DNA of 64,000 bases, taken from positions 145,673 to 209,672 of the forward strand of contig NZ_JAENJH010000010.1 of NCBI RefSeq assembly GCF_016595675.1, written 5' to 3'. The first letter of the stretch is position 1, and each line of letters begins with the position of its first letter. Both the position numbers and the translations under genes were made by a program. This document shows, one piece after another, positions 20,620-29,456 of this stretch. The notes under the pieces are model-generated. The model ran no database searches. It saw only the letters and a list, made by a program, of their open reading frames with translations, and had not been told where the DNA came from. Origin of the DNA: Prauserella cavernicola (GTDB taxonomy: Bacteria; Actinomycetota; Actinomycetes; Mycobacteriales; Pseudonocardiaceae).

Positions 20620-21927
20620 TCAGCAGACGCTGTCGGCCGGCTTCGGCGTGGCGAGCCGGAACAACGGCCTCAGCTTGAGGCCGATCCACGTGCCGCCCAG
20701 CGCGAACAGGCCCCACAGCCAGCCGTGCAGGCTGCCGGTGGAGATGCCGCCGAGGTAGGCGCCGATGTTGCAGCCGCCCGCCAGGCGAGCGCCGATGCCC
20801 ATCAGGATCCCGCCCAGCACGGCGGCGACCGCGGTGCGCCACGGGATCTCGGAGTGGATCTTCCACGCACCCGCCAGCGACGCGGCGATCGCGGCGCCGA
20901 GGATGATGCCGACGTTGGTCAGCGTGGTCTTGTCCGTCCACACCGGACTCGCCAGTGCCTCGGCGTTCTTGGTGGTCTGCCAGAATTCCCACGTCTCCGG
21001 GTGCAGGCCGAACAGCTGCAGGAGCTTTGCTCCCCACAGCGCGAACGAGAACGTGACACCCCAGATGCCACCCGAAACGAGCACCACGGCGGCGGCCAGC
21101 ACGCCCAATACCAGCGCGCCGACCAGCAGCGGCCACGAGCCACGGAACACGCGGGCGAACCCGCGGGCGGTGGGCACGGCACCGATCGGCGGCGGGTTGC
21201 GGCGCGACTGCACGATCCTGGTGACCACCACGATGGCGAGCAGAGCGGCGATGGTGATCGCCCACGAACCGAACCAGCCCACGTGGTCGGCGAGTGCCAC
21301 GCCCTCGATCTCCGGCCAGCCGTCGAACGCGGGGAAGGCGGCGGTGTAGATCACCGAGCCCGCGATGAACCCGCCCAGTGTCAGCACGATCGTCGACTGA
21401 CCCGAGCCGACCGCGAACAGCGTTCCGGACGCGCACGCCCCGCCGAGCTGCATACCGATGGCGAACACCATGGCGCCGATGAACAGTGGCAGTCCGATCG
21501 GCCCCGCCGTGAACTCGGGCGTGGCGCCGAACAACCCTGACCCGGTGGTGGCGATCAGCGCGATCAGCGTGGCCGCCGTGCCGAGCAGCAGTGCGTGCGC
21601 TCGCAGCCCCTCACCGTTGCCCACCGAGATCAGCTGCCGCCACGCCGAGGTGAACCCGAAGCGCGAGTGGAACAGCGCCCCGCCCAGGAACAGGCCGATC
21701 ACGAGCAGCGCACCGAACCGCTCGCCGTGCACCGCCCAGACGTAGGAGCTCAGCCCCACGGCCAGTACCCCGGAGATCGCGAGCGGCACCACCTTGACCG
21801 GCTCTTCGGGGGCCGGTTGTGGCGCGGCACACGACGTGGGTGACTTCAGCAAAAAATTGCGGCCCGAAAAATTGTCTGTCGGTGCGGACAAGGGAGCTCC
21901 AAGAGGGAGATGCTGTAGGTGAATCAC
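20620..21927 (-). CDS. YeeE/YedE (TsuA-like) sulfur-compound transporter
   Basis: This membrane protein of about 435 residues has around ten hydrophobic helices. The two hallmark cysteine motifs of the YeeE/TsuA thiosulfate-uptake family are present in pseudo-repeat positions: AIGMQLGGACASGTLFAVG and GIGARLAGGCNIGAYLGGIS. In TsuA such cysteines relay thiosulfate through the membrane. The usual partner TusA-like gene (YeeD) is not adjacent. The start is uncertain: the GTG at 21927 or one at 21972 are possible and neither has a convincing ribosome binding site. A 23-base palindrome lies 64 bases upstream of the 21927 start, in the gap before the divergent oxidoreductase gene. Confidence 0.88.
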   Translation of the reverse strand: MIHLQHLPLGAPLSAPTDNFSGRNFLLKSPTSCAAPQPAPEEPVKVVPLAISGVLAVGLSSYVWAVHGERFGALLVIGLFLGGALFHSRFGFTSAWRQLISVGNGEGLRAHALLLGTAATLIALIATTGSGLFGATPEFTAGPIGLPLFIGAMVFAIGMQLGGACASGTLFAVGSGQSTIVLTLGGFIAGSVIYTAAFPAFDGWPEIEGVALADHVGWFGSWAITIAALLAIVVVTRIVQSRRNPPPIGAVPTARGFARVFRGSWPLLVGALVLGVLAAAVVLVSGGIWGVTFSFALWGAKLLQLFGLHPETWEFWQTTKNAEALASPVWTDKTTLTNVGIILGAAIAASLAGAWKIHSEIPWRTAVAAVLGGILMGIGARLAGGCNIGAYLGGISTGSLHGWLWGLFALGGTWIGLKLRPLFRLATPKPADSVC

Positions 21928-21990
21928 CGCCAGGTTAAGCCACCGTGAAGCCGCCTGTGGAGGTGATCCCACGGTGTGGGCGGCTCGCCC

Positions 21991-22013
21991 GCGAATTGTT
22001 CGTCACAATTCGC
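21991..22013. promoter_or_regulatory. GCGAATTGT-N5-ACAATTCGC palindrome
   Basis: Nine-base perfect arms flank a five-base centre in the short gap between the divergent YeeE-type and Gfo/Idh genes. The AT-rich arms stand out from the local GC-rich sequence. It is a likely operator for a regulator encoded elsewhere that controls both genes. Confidence 0.6.
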
Positions 22014-22058
22014 GGCCGCCGAATCGGACGTTATTCCCGGCGCCGATAGGCTCCTCGC

Positions 22059-23069
22059 GTGGAACCGCTTCGCATCGGAGTTCTGGGCGCGGCGAGGATC
22101 GCCGAGTCCGCCATCGCCGTCCCCGCCGACGCCGCCGGACACCGGCTGGTCGCCGTCGCGGCCCGCGACCGGTCCAGGGCCGAAGACTTCGCCGCCCGGC
22201 ATGGTGTCGAACGCGTGCTGGAGAACTACGCGGACGTGCTCGCCGATCCCGAGGTCGAAGTGGTCTACAACCCCTTGGCCAACGGGCTGCACGGCCCGTG
22301 GAACCTCGCGGCCGTGCGCGCGGGCAAGCACGTGCTGAGCGAGAAGCCGTTCGCGTGCGACCCGGCCGAGGCCGCCGAGGTGTTCGACGCCGCGCGGCGC
22401 GCGGGCGTGACGGTGCTGCCCGCCTACCACTACCTGCACCACCCGGTGACGCGGCGACTGCTGGAGCTGCTCGGCTCCGGCGAGCTGGGGCAGCTGCGCG
22501 CGGTGGAGACCGACACGGTCATCGCCGCGCCCCCTGACGACGACCCGCGCTGGTCGCTGGAGCTCGCGGGCGGCGCGCTGATGGACGTCGGCTGCTACGG
22601 CCTGCACCTGCACCAGCTGCTGGCGTCGTGGGCGGGCGGCGCCCCGCGCGTGCTCGGGGCGCGGGCCGGTGAACGCGCGGGCAGGCCTGGTGTGGACGAG
22701 TGGCTCGACGCGACGCTGGACTTCCCGGGCGGCGCCACGGGTGCGCTGCGGTGCCACCTGGCGGGCGAGGACATGCGCTTCGCGGCCAGGCTGACGGGTT
22801 CGCGTGGCGAGGCGGTCGCGGCATCGTTCGTCCGGCCCGATCTCGACGACGCCGTCACGATCACCACCGGCGAGGGCACGCGCACCGAGCACCTCGGGCG
22901 GCGCTCGTCGTTCGCCTACCAGCTGGACGCCCTCGCCGAGCACCTGCGCACCGGCACGCCCTTGCCCGTGGACGACGTGCACGAGCTGGCGACGACGCGG
23001 CTCGTCGACGACTGCTACCGCGCGGCGGGGCTGCCGCCGCGGCCACGCTCGACGGTGCGCGTCCGCTGA
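22059..23069 (+). CDS. Gfo/Idh/MocA-family oxidoreductase
   Basis: This 336-residue NAD(P)-dependent dehydrogenase has the Rossmann start LRIGVLGAARIAESAI, the Gfo/Idh landmarks VVYNPLANGLHGPWNLAAVR and GKHVLSEKPFACDPAEA (EKP lysine), and the C-terminal alpha/beta domain with GGALMDVGCYGLHLHQLL. The catalytic His-containing helix is present. Substrates of the family are sugars, inositols or other polyols; the gene itself does not say which. The GTG at 22059 is preceded by TAGGCT at a distance that suggests a leaderless transcript. No sugar transporter is adjacent. Confidence 0.88.
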   Translation: MEPLRIGVLGAARIAESAIAVPADAAGHRLVAVAARDRSRAEDFAARHGVERVLENYADVLADPEVEVVYNPLANGLHGPWNLAAVRAGKHVLSEKPFACDPAEAAEVFDAARRAGVTVLPAYHYLHHPVTRRLLELLGSGELGQLRAVETDTVIAAPPDDDPRWSLELAGGALMDVGCYGLHLHQLLASWAGGAPRVLGARAGERAGRPGVDEWLDATLDFPGGATGALRCHLAGEDMRFAARLTGSRGEAVAASFVRPDLDDAVTITTGEGTRTEHLGRRSSFAYQLDALAEHLRTGTPLPVDDVHELATTRLVDDCYRAAGLPPRPRSTVRVR

Positions 23070-23157
23070 ACCGGCGGCCCCTGGCCTTGTTAGGGTCCCG
23101 CCCGGTGATCGACGAGAGGCAGGCGTTCGTGAACGACTTCGAGAGCGCGGGGCGCCC

Positions 23158-23955
23158 GTGACCGTGCACCTGTCCGGCGCCGGACCCGTACTGGAGGTCC
23201 GTGACGTCGACCTCGTGCGCCAGGGCGCTTATCTGCTCCGGTCGGTGTCGCTCACCGTGTCGCGCGGACAGCACTGGGCGCTGCTCGGCGGCAACGGCGC
23301 TGGCAAGAGCACCCTGCTCGGGCTGCTCGGGGCGCGCACGCATCCCACTCGCGGCACGGTGGAGGTGCTCGGCCACCGACTCGGCAAGGTCGACCTGCGG
23401 CAGCTGCGCGCGTTCGTCGGCCACGTCGACCCTCGCTACCCGCTCACCACGCCGCTGCGCGTGCTCGATGTCGTGCTCACGGGCCTGACGAACACGACGG
23501 AGCCGGTGCCGCGCAGGCAGCCGACGCCGGATCAGGTGGCGCGGGCCGACGAGCTCATCGGCATGCTCGGGCTCGCGACGCGCCGTGACGCTCGCTGGCC
23601 GGTCCTGTCGCAGGGCGAACGTGGGCGGGCGCTGATCGCCAGGGCACTGCTGGCGCGCCCGACCCTGCTGCTGCTGGACGAGCCGGCCACCGGACTCGAC
23701 CTCGCCGCCAGGGAGCAGCTGCTGAGCAGCCTCGACGCTCTGCGGGTGGAGCAGCCCGAGCTCGCGACGGTACTGGTGACCCACCACCTCGAGGAACTGC
23801 CCGCGAGCACCACCCACGCGCTGCTGCTGCGGGAAGGCCGGGTGCTGGCCTCCGGCGTCGCGGACGAGGTGCTCACCAGCGACCACGTCACCAAGGCCTT
23901 CGACCACCCCGTGCGCATCACGCGGGAGGACGGGCGCTGGGCCGCCCGCGCCTGA
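23158..23955 (+). CDS. ABC transporter ATP-binding protein (ModF/iron-type, orphan)
   Basis: This 265-residue ABC ATPase has Walker A GGNGAGKST at about 43-51, a signature loop VLSQGERGRALIARALL, Walker B LLLLDEPATGLD, and the switch histidine in VLVTHHLEELP. The form most resembles the ATPases of iron/metal-chelate or ModF-type systems. No permease or binding protein lies next to it, so it may act with components elsewhere; it is not close to the BtuF-like protein at 7 kb. A GTG at 23158 or 23164 starts the protein. The 18-codon frame just upstream ends in GTGA at the same place and may be a translational leader. Confidence 0.85.
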   Translation: MTVHLSGAGPVLEVRDVDLVRQGAYLLRSVSLTVSRGQHWALLGGNGAGKSTLLGLLGARTHPTRGTVEVLGHRLGKVDLRQLRAFVGHVDPRYPLTTPLRVLDVVLTGLTNTTEPVPRRQPTPDQVARADELIGMLGLATRRDARWPVLSQGERGRALIARALLARPTLLLLDEPATGLDLAAREQLLSSLDALRVEQPELATVLVTHHLEELPASTTHALLLREGRVLASGVADEVLTSDHVTKAFDHPVRITREDGRWAARA

Positions 23956-24042
23956 GGTTTGCCGTTTCAGCAATTTCGTTTGCCGGTTCTGTCGACGCGC
24001 GCGCATAGTGCGAAGAGCAGGACCAGTGGAGGGAGTCGCACG

Positions 24043-25008
24043 GTGAACGAGACATACGACGTCGTGGTGGTCGGGGGCGGCGCCGCGGGGCTGAGCGGAG
24101 CCGTGGCGCTGGCGCGCTCGCGCCGGTCGGTGCTGGTGGTCGACGCGGGCGACCCGCGCAACGCCCCCGCCGACGGAGTGCACAACTACCTCGGGCTCGA
24201 CGGCACGCCACCCGGCGAGCTGGTGCGGCGCGGCCGCGCCGAGGTCACGGGCTACGGCGGCGAGCTCGTCGCCGACCACGTCACGGCCGCGGAACCGCTG
24301 GCGGACGGCGGGTTCGGGCTCGTCCTCGCCGAGCGTGGTCCGGTGCGCGCCCGGCGGCTGCTGCTCGCGACCGGCCTCGTCGACGAACTGCCCGACGTGC
24401 CGGGGCTCGCGGCGCGCTGGGGCCGCGACGTGCTGCACTGCCCGTACTGCCACGGCTGGGAGGTACGCGACCAGGCGATCGGCATCCTCGGCACCGGCCC
24501 GATGACGCTGCACCAGGCGATGCTGTTCCGCCAGCTCAGCGACGACGTCACGGTGTTCTCGCACACCGGGCCCGCGCTCAGCGACGACGAGCGCGAACAG
24601 CTGGCCGCGCGCGACATCGCGGTGGTGGACGGCGAGGTTACCGGAATCGAGGTGACCGGCGACCGGCTCACCGGCGTCCGGCTGGCCTCGGGGGAGGTCG
24701 TCGCGCGCGCGGCGCTGGCCGTCGCCACCCGGACGACCGCCAGGATCGACGGGTTCGCCGGGCTGGGCCTGGAGACCGCCGAGCTGGAGGTGAGCGGCCA
24801 GGTCATCGCCACCTACGTCCCCTCGGACCCGATCGGCGCCACGTCGGTGCCCGGCGTGTGGGTGGCGGGCAACATCACCGATCCGCGTGGTCAGGTGATG
24901 GCCTCCGCCGCGGCGGGGCTGGGGGCCGGTGCGGTGATCAACGCCGACCTCGCCCAGGAGGAGATGCGCGAGGCCGTCGCCGCGCGCCGCACGGCCGCCG
25001 TGCCGTGA
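24043..25008 (+). CDS. Thioredoxin reductase-like FAD oxidoreductase
   Basis: This 321-residue flavoprotein resembles low-Mr thioredoxin reductases. It has FAD motif DVVVVGGGAAGLSGAVALAR (11-16 GGGAAG), the dithiol HCPYCHGWE with Cys133 and Cys136, and a C-terminal FAD contact GVWVAGNITDPRGQVMASAA. The central NAD(P)H domain has only a partial glycine motif (GILGTGPMTLHQ), so pyridine nucleotide use is uncertain. It resembles the small-molecule thiol oxidase/reductase group (GliT/HlmI-like) as much as true TrxB. GGAGGGAG precedes the GTG at 24043. The MFS pump gene follows 59 bases later or may overlap, suggesting a detoxification pair. Confidence 0.88.
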   Translation: MNETYDVVVVGGGAAGLSGAVALARSRRSVLVVDAGDPRNAPADGVHNYLGLDGTPPGELVRRGRAEVTGYGGELVADHVTAAEPLADGGFGLVLAERGPVRARRLLLATGLVDELPDVPGLAARWGRDVLHCPYCHGWEVRDQAIGILGTGPMTLHQAMLFRQLSDDVTVFSHTGPALSDDEREQLAARDIAVVDGEVTGIEVTGDRLTGVRLASGEVVARAALAVATRTTARIDGFAGLGLETAELEVSGQVIATYVPSDPIGATSVPGVWVAGNITDPRGQVMASAAAGLGAGAVINADLAQEEMREAVAARRTAAVP

Positions 25009-25067
25009 CGGGTCCGCGGGCGGGGCGCGTCTTGCACGCGCTCCGGTCGCGGACGACCATCACCTCC

Positions 25068-26597
25068 ATGACGACGAGTGGCGCGGCCCCGCCCGCCCTG
25101 CGCTACAAGGAGGCCGCGGGCCGGTGGGTGCTGCTGGCCACGGTGCTGGGGTCGGGCCTGACGTTCATCGACGCGACGGTCGTCAACATCGCGCTTCCCG
25201 ACATCGGCAGGAGCCTCGGCGCGAGCACGGCGGCTCTACAGTGGACGGTCAACGGCTACACGCTCAGCCTCGCCGCGCTCATCCTGCTGGGCGGCTCGCT
25301 CGGCGACCGCTTCGGCAGGCGGCGGCTGTTCCTCGTCGGCGTCACGTGGTTCGCGCTCGCGTCACTGCTGTGCGCTGTGTCGCCGACCGTGGAGGTGCTC
25401 GTGGCGGCCCGGCTGCTGCAGGGCGTCGGCGGCGCGTTGCTCACCCCGGGTGCCCTCGCGATCCTGGAGGCGTCGTTCCACCCCGACGACCGTGCGAGAG
25501 CCATCGGCGCGTGGTCCGGGCTGGCCGGGGTCGCCGGCGCGTTCGGCCCGTTCCTCGGTGGCTGGCTCGTGGAGCTCGCGAGCTGGCGGCTGATCTTCCT
25601 CATCAACGTGCCGGTGGCGCTGGTGGTGTGGGTCGTCGCCGCGCGGCACGTGCCCGAGACCAGGGACCCGACCGTGCAGGGCAAGCTCGACGTCGCGGGC
25701 GCGGTGCTCGGCGCGCTCGGGCTCGCGGGGCTCACCTACGGCTTCACCGCGTGGCCCGACCAGGGGCCAGGCTCGGCGGTGGTGCTCGGCAGCCTGGGCC
25801 TCGGCGTCGCGGGCATGGTCGGTTTCGTGCTGACCGAGCGGCGTTCCGCGCATCCGATGCTGCCGCTGAGCATCTTCGGCTCACGCGCCTTCACCGCCAC
25901 CAACCTGGTGACCTTCGCGGTGTACGCGGCGCTGGGCGGAGTGTTCTTCCTGGTCGTGCTGAACCTGCAGGTCGTGTCGGGCTTCCCGCCGCTGGAGGCC
26001 GGCATCGCGCTGCTGCCGGTGACCGTGCTGATGCTGCTGCTCTCGGCGCGCGCGGGCGCGCTGTCCCAGCGCATCGGGCCGAGGATCCCGATGACCGTCG
26101 GCCCGCTCGTGTGCGCGGGCGCGCTCGTGCTGCTGTCGCGCATCGGGCCGGACGCCAGCTACCTCGGCGACGTGCTGCCGCCGGTGATCCTGCTGGGACT
26201 CGGGCTGTCGACGACCGTCGCACCGCTGACGGCCACCGCGCTGGGCTCGGTCGCCGACCGGCACGCCGGCATCGCGAGCGGGGTGAACAACGCCGTCGCC
26301 AGGGCCGCGGGCCTGCTCGCGGTGGCGGTGCTCCCGCTCGCGGCTGGACTCGGCACGGGTAGCCTCACCGATCCCGTCGCACTCGAACCCGCCTATCACG
26401 CGGCGATGCTGATCTGCGCGGGCCTGCTCGTGGTGGGCGCCCTCATCGCGGTGATCTGGGTGCCGAGCAGGCTCGCCAAGCGCCCGCCCGAGCCGGAGGC
26501 GAGCCCGGTGCGGGTGCACTGCGCGGTCGCGGGCACCCCGCTGCACCCGAACGCGGGGTCGGGCAGCGCGACGGCCCCCGAAAACGGACGGAGCTAG
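25068..26597 (+). CDS. MFS drug exporter, DHA2 (14-TMS) family
   Basis: This 509-residue protein has about 14 membrane helices in the EmrB/QacA pattern. Family landmarks are GLTFIDATVVNIALPDIG in helix 1, LGGSLGDRFGRRRLFLVG (motif A), ARLLQGVGGALLTPGALAIL and WRLIFLINVPVALVV. It should export cationic or amphiphilic compounds using proton-motive force. The ATG at 25068 is chosen; a GTG at 25005 overlapping the previous stop (GTGA) is in frame and would couple it to the flavoprotein. The last 40 residues are hydrophilic. The 3' end overlaps the convergent unknown gene by four bases. Confidence 0.9.
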   Translation: MTTSGAAPPALRYKEAAGRWVLLATVLGSGLTFIDATVVNIALPDIGRSLGASTAALQWTVNGYTLSLAALILLGGSLGDRFGRRRLFLVGVTWFALASLLCAVSPTVEVLVAARLLQGVGGALLTPGALAILEASFHPDDRARAIGAWSGLAGVAGAFGPFLGGWLVELASWRLIFLINVPVALVVWVVAARHVPETRDPTVQGKLDVAGAVLGALGLAGLTYGFTAWPDQGPGSAVVLGSLGLGVAGMVGFVLTERRSAHPMLPLSIFGSRAFTATNLVTFAVYAALGGVFFLVVLNLQVVSGFPPLEAGIALLPVTVLMLLLSARAGALSQRIGPRIPMTVGPLVCAGALVLLSRIGPDASYLGDVLPPVILLGLGLSTTVAPLTATALGSVADRHAGIASGVNNAVARAAGLLAVAVLPLAAGLGTGSLTDPVALEPAYHAAMLICAGLLVVGALIAVIWVPSRLAKRPPEPEASPVRVHCAVAGTPLHPNAGSGSATAPENGRS

Positions 26598-27181
26598 CGA
26601 CCCTCACGCGCGATCCGCGGCCGCGCGGGCCGGTGTCCGGCGAGCTCGGCGAGCCGCCCGTCCACGCCAGGGGTGGCGAACGTGGTGTGCACGGCGAGGC
26701 AGGCCGGGCAGTCCTCCAGCGCTGGGCAGACCAGCGCGATCAGCGTGCGCAGCGCGGGTTCCAGGTCGGTCCTGGCCACCGCCACCAGGATGCACCTGGC
26801 GCCGAGCGCCTTCTCGGAGCTCAGCGGGTCGGCGAGGTACTTCGGGAACCCGAGCCGCAGCAGCGCCTCCCGCACCGGAGTCTGCGCGAGCATCGTGTAC
26901 GCGGTCGGATCGAGGTAGGCGGCCCGCTGGTCGAGCTGTGTGCACAGCCGGTGCCCCCGCAGCACGCGTCGGCGCAACGGCAGGTCGTCGAGCAGCTGGT
27001 CGGCGAGTTTTCGGTAGAAACCGTCCCGATGGAAAACGGAGGCGAGCAATTCGCCGGGAACGCCGGGTGCACCGGTGAGAAATCGCCGGGCCCTGACCCT
27101 GGCCGCCTCGCGGCCGCGCTGAGGAACTGGTTCGGTCCTCCGGTGCAGCGCGCCCACACCGATCAACCTAGGAACAACCAC
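26594..27181 (-). CDS. Unidentified protein with CxxC motif
   Basis: A frame of up to 195 residues has sensible actinobacterial codon use and a mixed alpha pattern: RKLADQLLDDLPLRRRVLRG, YTMLAQTPVREALLRLGFPK, LEPALRTLIALVCPALEDCP. The C-terminal part carries VCPALEDCPACLAVH, three cysteines and a histidine that could bind metal or form a disulfide. I do not recognise the family. The N-terminal 35 residues are Arg-rich and the true start may be further in; no ribosome binding site is convincing. It converges on the MFS gene and overlaps its stop. Confidence 0.55.
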   Translation of the reverse strand: MVVPRLIGVGALHRRTEPVPQRGREAARVRARRFLTGAPGVPGELLASVFHRDGFYRKLADQLLDDLPLRRRVLRGHRLCTQLDQRAAYLDPTAYTMLAQTPVREALLRLGFPKYLADPLSSEKALGARCILVAVARTDLEPALRTLIALVCPALEDCPACLAVHTTFATPGVDGRLAELAGHRPARPRIAREGR

Positions 27182-27343
27182 CGCTCCGCGTCAGTCGCCT
27201 GATCGGTGATATCACTCCTGGTCGCCGACGGTCCGTCTACTCCGGACGAGTCGTTTCGCGCCGCCAATCGGGTCGCGTACCGCCGCACTCGTGAATTTCA
27301 ATTGCCGTTCAGCGCGCGCGTGCTCGCGGCTAGCATTTTCCGA

Positions 27344-27706
27344 ATGGTGGAGGCCGGGGTGGTAGCCGCCACGACGGGCGGCTCCGAGCACGATCTGCGC
27401 TCGCTCGCGTTCTGGCTGCGGTCCGAGGACGAGTTCCGAGGCAGGGTCGAGCTCGAGGAGGCTCCCGCACACCGGGGTGAACCGTCGAGCGAGCTCGACG
27501 CCGTGGTCACGGTGCTGCCGCCCGCCGCGGCGTCGTCGTTTGCGAGTTCGGTGCTGGCCTGGCTCACGCATCATCACGGGGTGCACACCCTCTCGCTCAC
27601 CGTCCGCAGTGCGGCGGGCGCGCAGGCCAGTCTCAGCTGTCACGCCACCGACGACCCCCGGCAGCTCGCCGGCACCATCCGCCGCCTGCTGGGCGATGGC
27701 TCGTAA
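27344..27706 (+). CDS. EACC1 (effector-associated constant component) domain protein
   Basis: This 120-residue protein matches the EACC1 domain named in studies of bacterial conflict systems: EHDLRSLAFWLRSEDEFRGR, VELEEAPAHRGEPSSELDAV, VTVLPPAAASSFASSVLAWL, then LSLTVRSAAGAQASLSCHAT and a final helix RQLAGTIRRLLGD. EACC1 proteins usually stand beside variable effectors such as caspase-like peptidases. Here no effector is adjacent: a PucR regulator converges and an unrecognised gene lies on the other side. The ATG at 27344 follows TAGCAT by eight bases, suggesting a leaderless transcript; longer in-frame starts are possible. Confidence 0.75.
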   Translation: MVEAGVVAATTGGSEHDLRSLAFWLRSEDEFRGRVELEEAPAHRGEPSSELDAVVTVLPPAAASSFASSVLAWLTHHHGVHTLSLTVRSAAGAQASLSCHATDDPRQLAGTIRRLLGDGS

Positions 27707-27731
27707 CGGTGGTCCACAGTGGAACCCCCGG

Positions 27732-29270
27732 TCAGGGCTGCTGGTCGTCGACCGCGAGCGTGATGAGCATCGCCAGCCGGGTGCGCGGGTCGTCGAGCCG
27801 CAGCGTGGCGATCTCGGCCATCTTGCGCATGCGGTAGCGCACCGTGTTGGGGTGCACGCCGAGCCGCGTGGCCGCGGCATTCGGGTCGCCCTGCGCCTCA
27901 AGCCACGCCCGCAGCGTCTCCAGGAACCGGGTGGAGTGCGCGCCGTCGTGGCGGGCGAGCTCGGCGATCGGGCCCCGGGACGGGATCCGGCCCGCCGAGG
28001 CCGCGGTGCGCAGGCGCTGCAACAGGATCTCGTCCCACGCCTCGTCGTAGCAGACCGGCGGGGTGCCGGGCCTGCGGGAGTGCAGTGCGAGGCTCTCGTC
28101 GGCCTCCTGCCTGCTGGCCGGGACCTCGGCCGGTTCGGCGACCGCGCCGACGCCCGCGCTCAGCGTCACGTGGCCTGGCAGGCCGCGCGTCAGGTCGCGG
28201 ACCCAGTCGCGGGCAGGTTCGGGGTCGTCGTCGCAGGGCAGCAGCGTGTAGACGGTGTTGCCGAAGAGCGTGGTGCGCCCTGGCCGCGACCAGCCGAAGC
28301 CCGTGGTGGCGCGCTCGAACGCCAGCAGGATCGCGGCGTGGCGCTCATGCCGGGTGTGGGCCTGCAGCGCGATCACCCGAAGCGGCCGGGGCGCGAGCCC
28401 GAGCTTGCCGATGATCGCCGTGGCGTCCGGTGTCCCCTCCAGCAGCTGGATGACCAGCTCCGACTCCACCTGGCGCTCCAGGTCGGCGCTCACCCGCGAG
28501 CGAAGCAGGTGCAGTGCGACCGTGTGCGCGCCGTCGGTCAGCACCCTCGCGTGCACGGGGTCCAGCGGGGCCTCGCAGCTGACCCACAGCGAGCCGAGCA
28601 GTTCGCTGCCCGCCCTGACCGCGACCACCGTGCGCCCGCGCATGCCGTGCTCGGGCGCCTCCGCGACGAACAGCGGCGCGTCGGACGTGGCGAGGTGCGT
28701 GAACACGCCGCGCTCCTCGAACAGCGCGCGCACCGGCTCGGGGACGCGCCTGCCCAGGATCGTGTCGAGGCGCGCGGGATCGGGCTCGTGCTGCAGGCTC
28801 GAGTACGCCATCACGCGCGAGAGCTGGTCCTCGATCATGATCGGCCCGCCCGCGGCCGCGGCGATGGCGTCGGCCAGCGCGAACAGGTCGCTCGGCCCCC
28901 GGCCGGACTCCGTCTCGCGGCCCTCCAGCACGAGGCCGTAGACGATGCCCGCCACCTGGTTCCACGACACGCGCGGGTCCGCCAGCAGCACGCACACGCC
29001 GTGCTCGAGCGCCAGCGCGGTGACGTCGGCGGCCGGCTCCTCCTCTGTACGGACCAGCACCACCTTGGCCTGGGCCGTCACCGCGAGCTCCACGGCGGAG
29101 CGCAGTTCCGGGATCCCCACGGCGAGCAGCGCGTCTCCCACGGTGGGTCCCGGCGTTGTGGGGTCGTGCATGGCGACGCTGTGCAGTTCGGCGTCGCGGC
29201 CGTGCCGGTTGCCTGTCACCCGGATGCCGTACCCGCCCAGGATGTTGATCAGGCGATCGAGTCTGACCAT
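27732..29270 (-). CDS. PucR-family transcriptional regulator
   Basis: This 512-residue regulator has an N-terminal purine catabolism regulator-like region (about 30-150, VGDALLAVGIPELRSAVELA), a GGDEF-like/CdaR middle part, and the C-terminal HTH_30 motif DPNAAATRLGVHPNTVRYRM. The ATG at 29270 gives MVRLDRLINILGGYGIRVTG, a normal start for the family. It is divergent from a DadA-like amino-acid dehydrogenase gene across 186 bases that hold a 21-base palindrome, so it probably controls that gene. PucR relatives respond to nitrogen compounds such as amino acids, purines or polyamines. Confidence 0.9.
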   Translation of the reverse strand: MVRLDRLINILGGYGIRVTGNRHGRDAELHSVAMHDPTTPGPTVGDALLAVGIPELRSAVELAVTAQAKVVLVRTEEEPAADVTALALEHGVCVLLADPRVSWNQVAGIVYGLVLEGRETESGRGPSDLFALADAIAAAAGGPIMIEDQLSRVMAYSSLQHEPDPARLDTILGRRVPEPVRALFEERGVFTHLATSDAPLFVAEAPEHGMRGRTVVAVRAGSELLGSLWVSCEAPLDPVHARVLTDGAHTVALHLLRSRVSADLERQVESELVIQLLEGTPDATAIIGKLGLAPRPLRVIALQAHTRHERHAAILLAFERATTGFGWSRPGRTTLFGNTVYTLLPCDDDPEPARDWVRDLTRGLPGHVTLSAGVGAVAEPAEVPASRQEADESLALHSRRPGTPPVCYDEAWDEILLQRLRTAASAGRIPSRGPIAELARHDGAHSTRFLETLRAWLEAQGDPNAAATRLGVHPNTVRYRMRKMAEIATLRLDDPRTRLAMLITLAVDDQQP

Positions 29271-29371
29271 TCGACGACCCATCTCACCAGGGAAAAGTTC
29301 GTGCCGAGCCGGTGGGCGAGCCCGGTGGGCCGATCCTAGCGCTGGCGGAACCGGACAAGCCAGCGCGTTGC

Positions 29372-29392
29372 GATTGTTCGATCTCGACAATC
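29372..29392. promoter_or_regulatory. GATTGT-N9-ACAATC palindrome, candidate PucR operator
   Basis: Six-base arms flank a nine-base centre that itself contains TCGA twice, giving near-dyad symmetry over 21 bases. It lies between the divergent PucR and DadA-like genes, 65 bases before the DadA-like start. Confidence 0.55.
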
Positions 29393-29456
29393 GGGTAAAG
29401 GCTTCGTTCACCCATGCTCGCGATAGAGGAGTTGTGCCGCTACCGGGAAGGTGTTC

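Noticed and set aside
23104..23161. 18-codon frame before the orphan ABC ATPase as a gene
   Set aside because: It is too short to judge and has no ribosome binding site; it is mentioned only as a possible leader.
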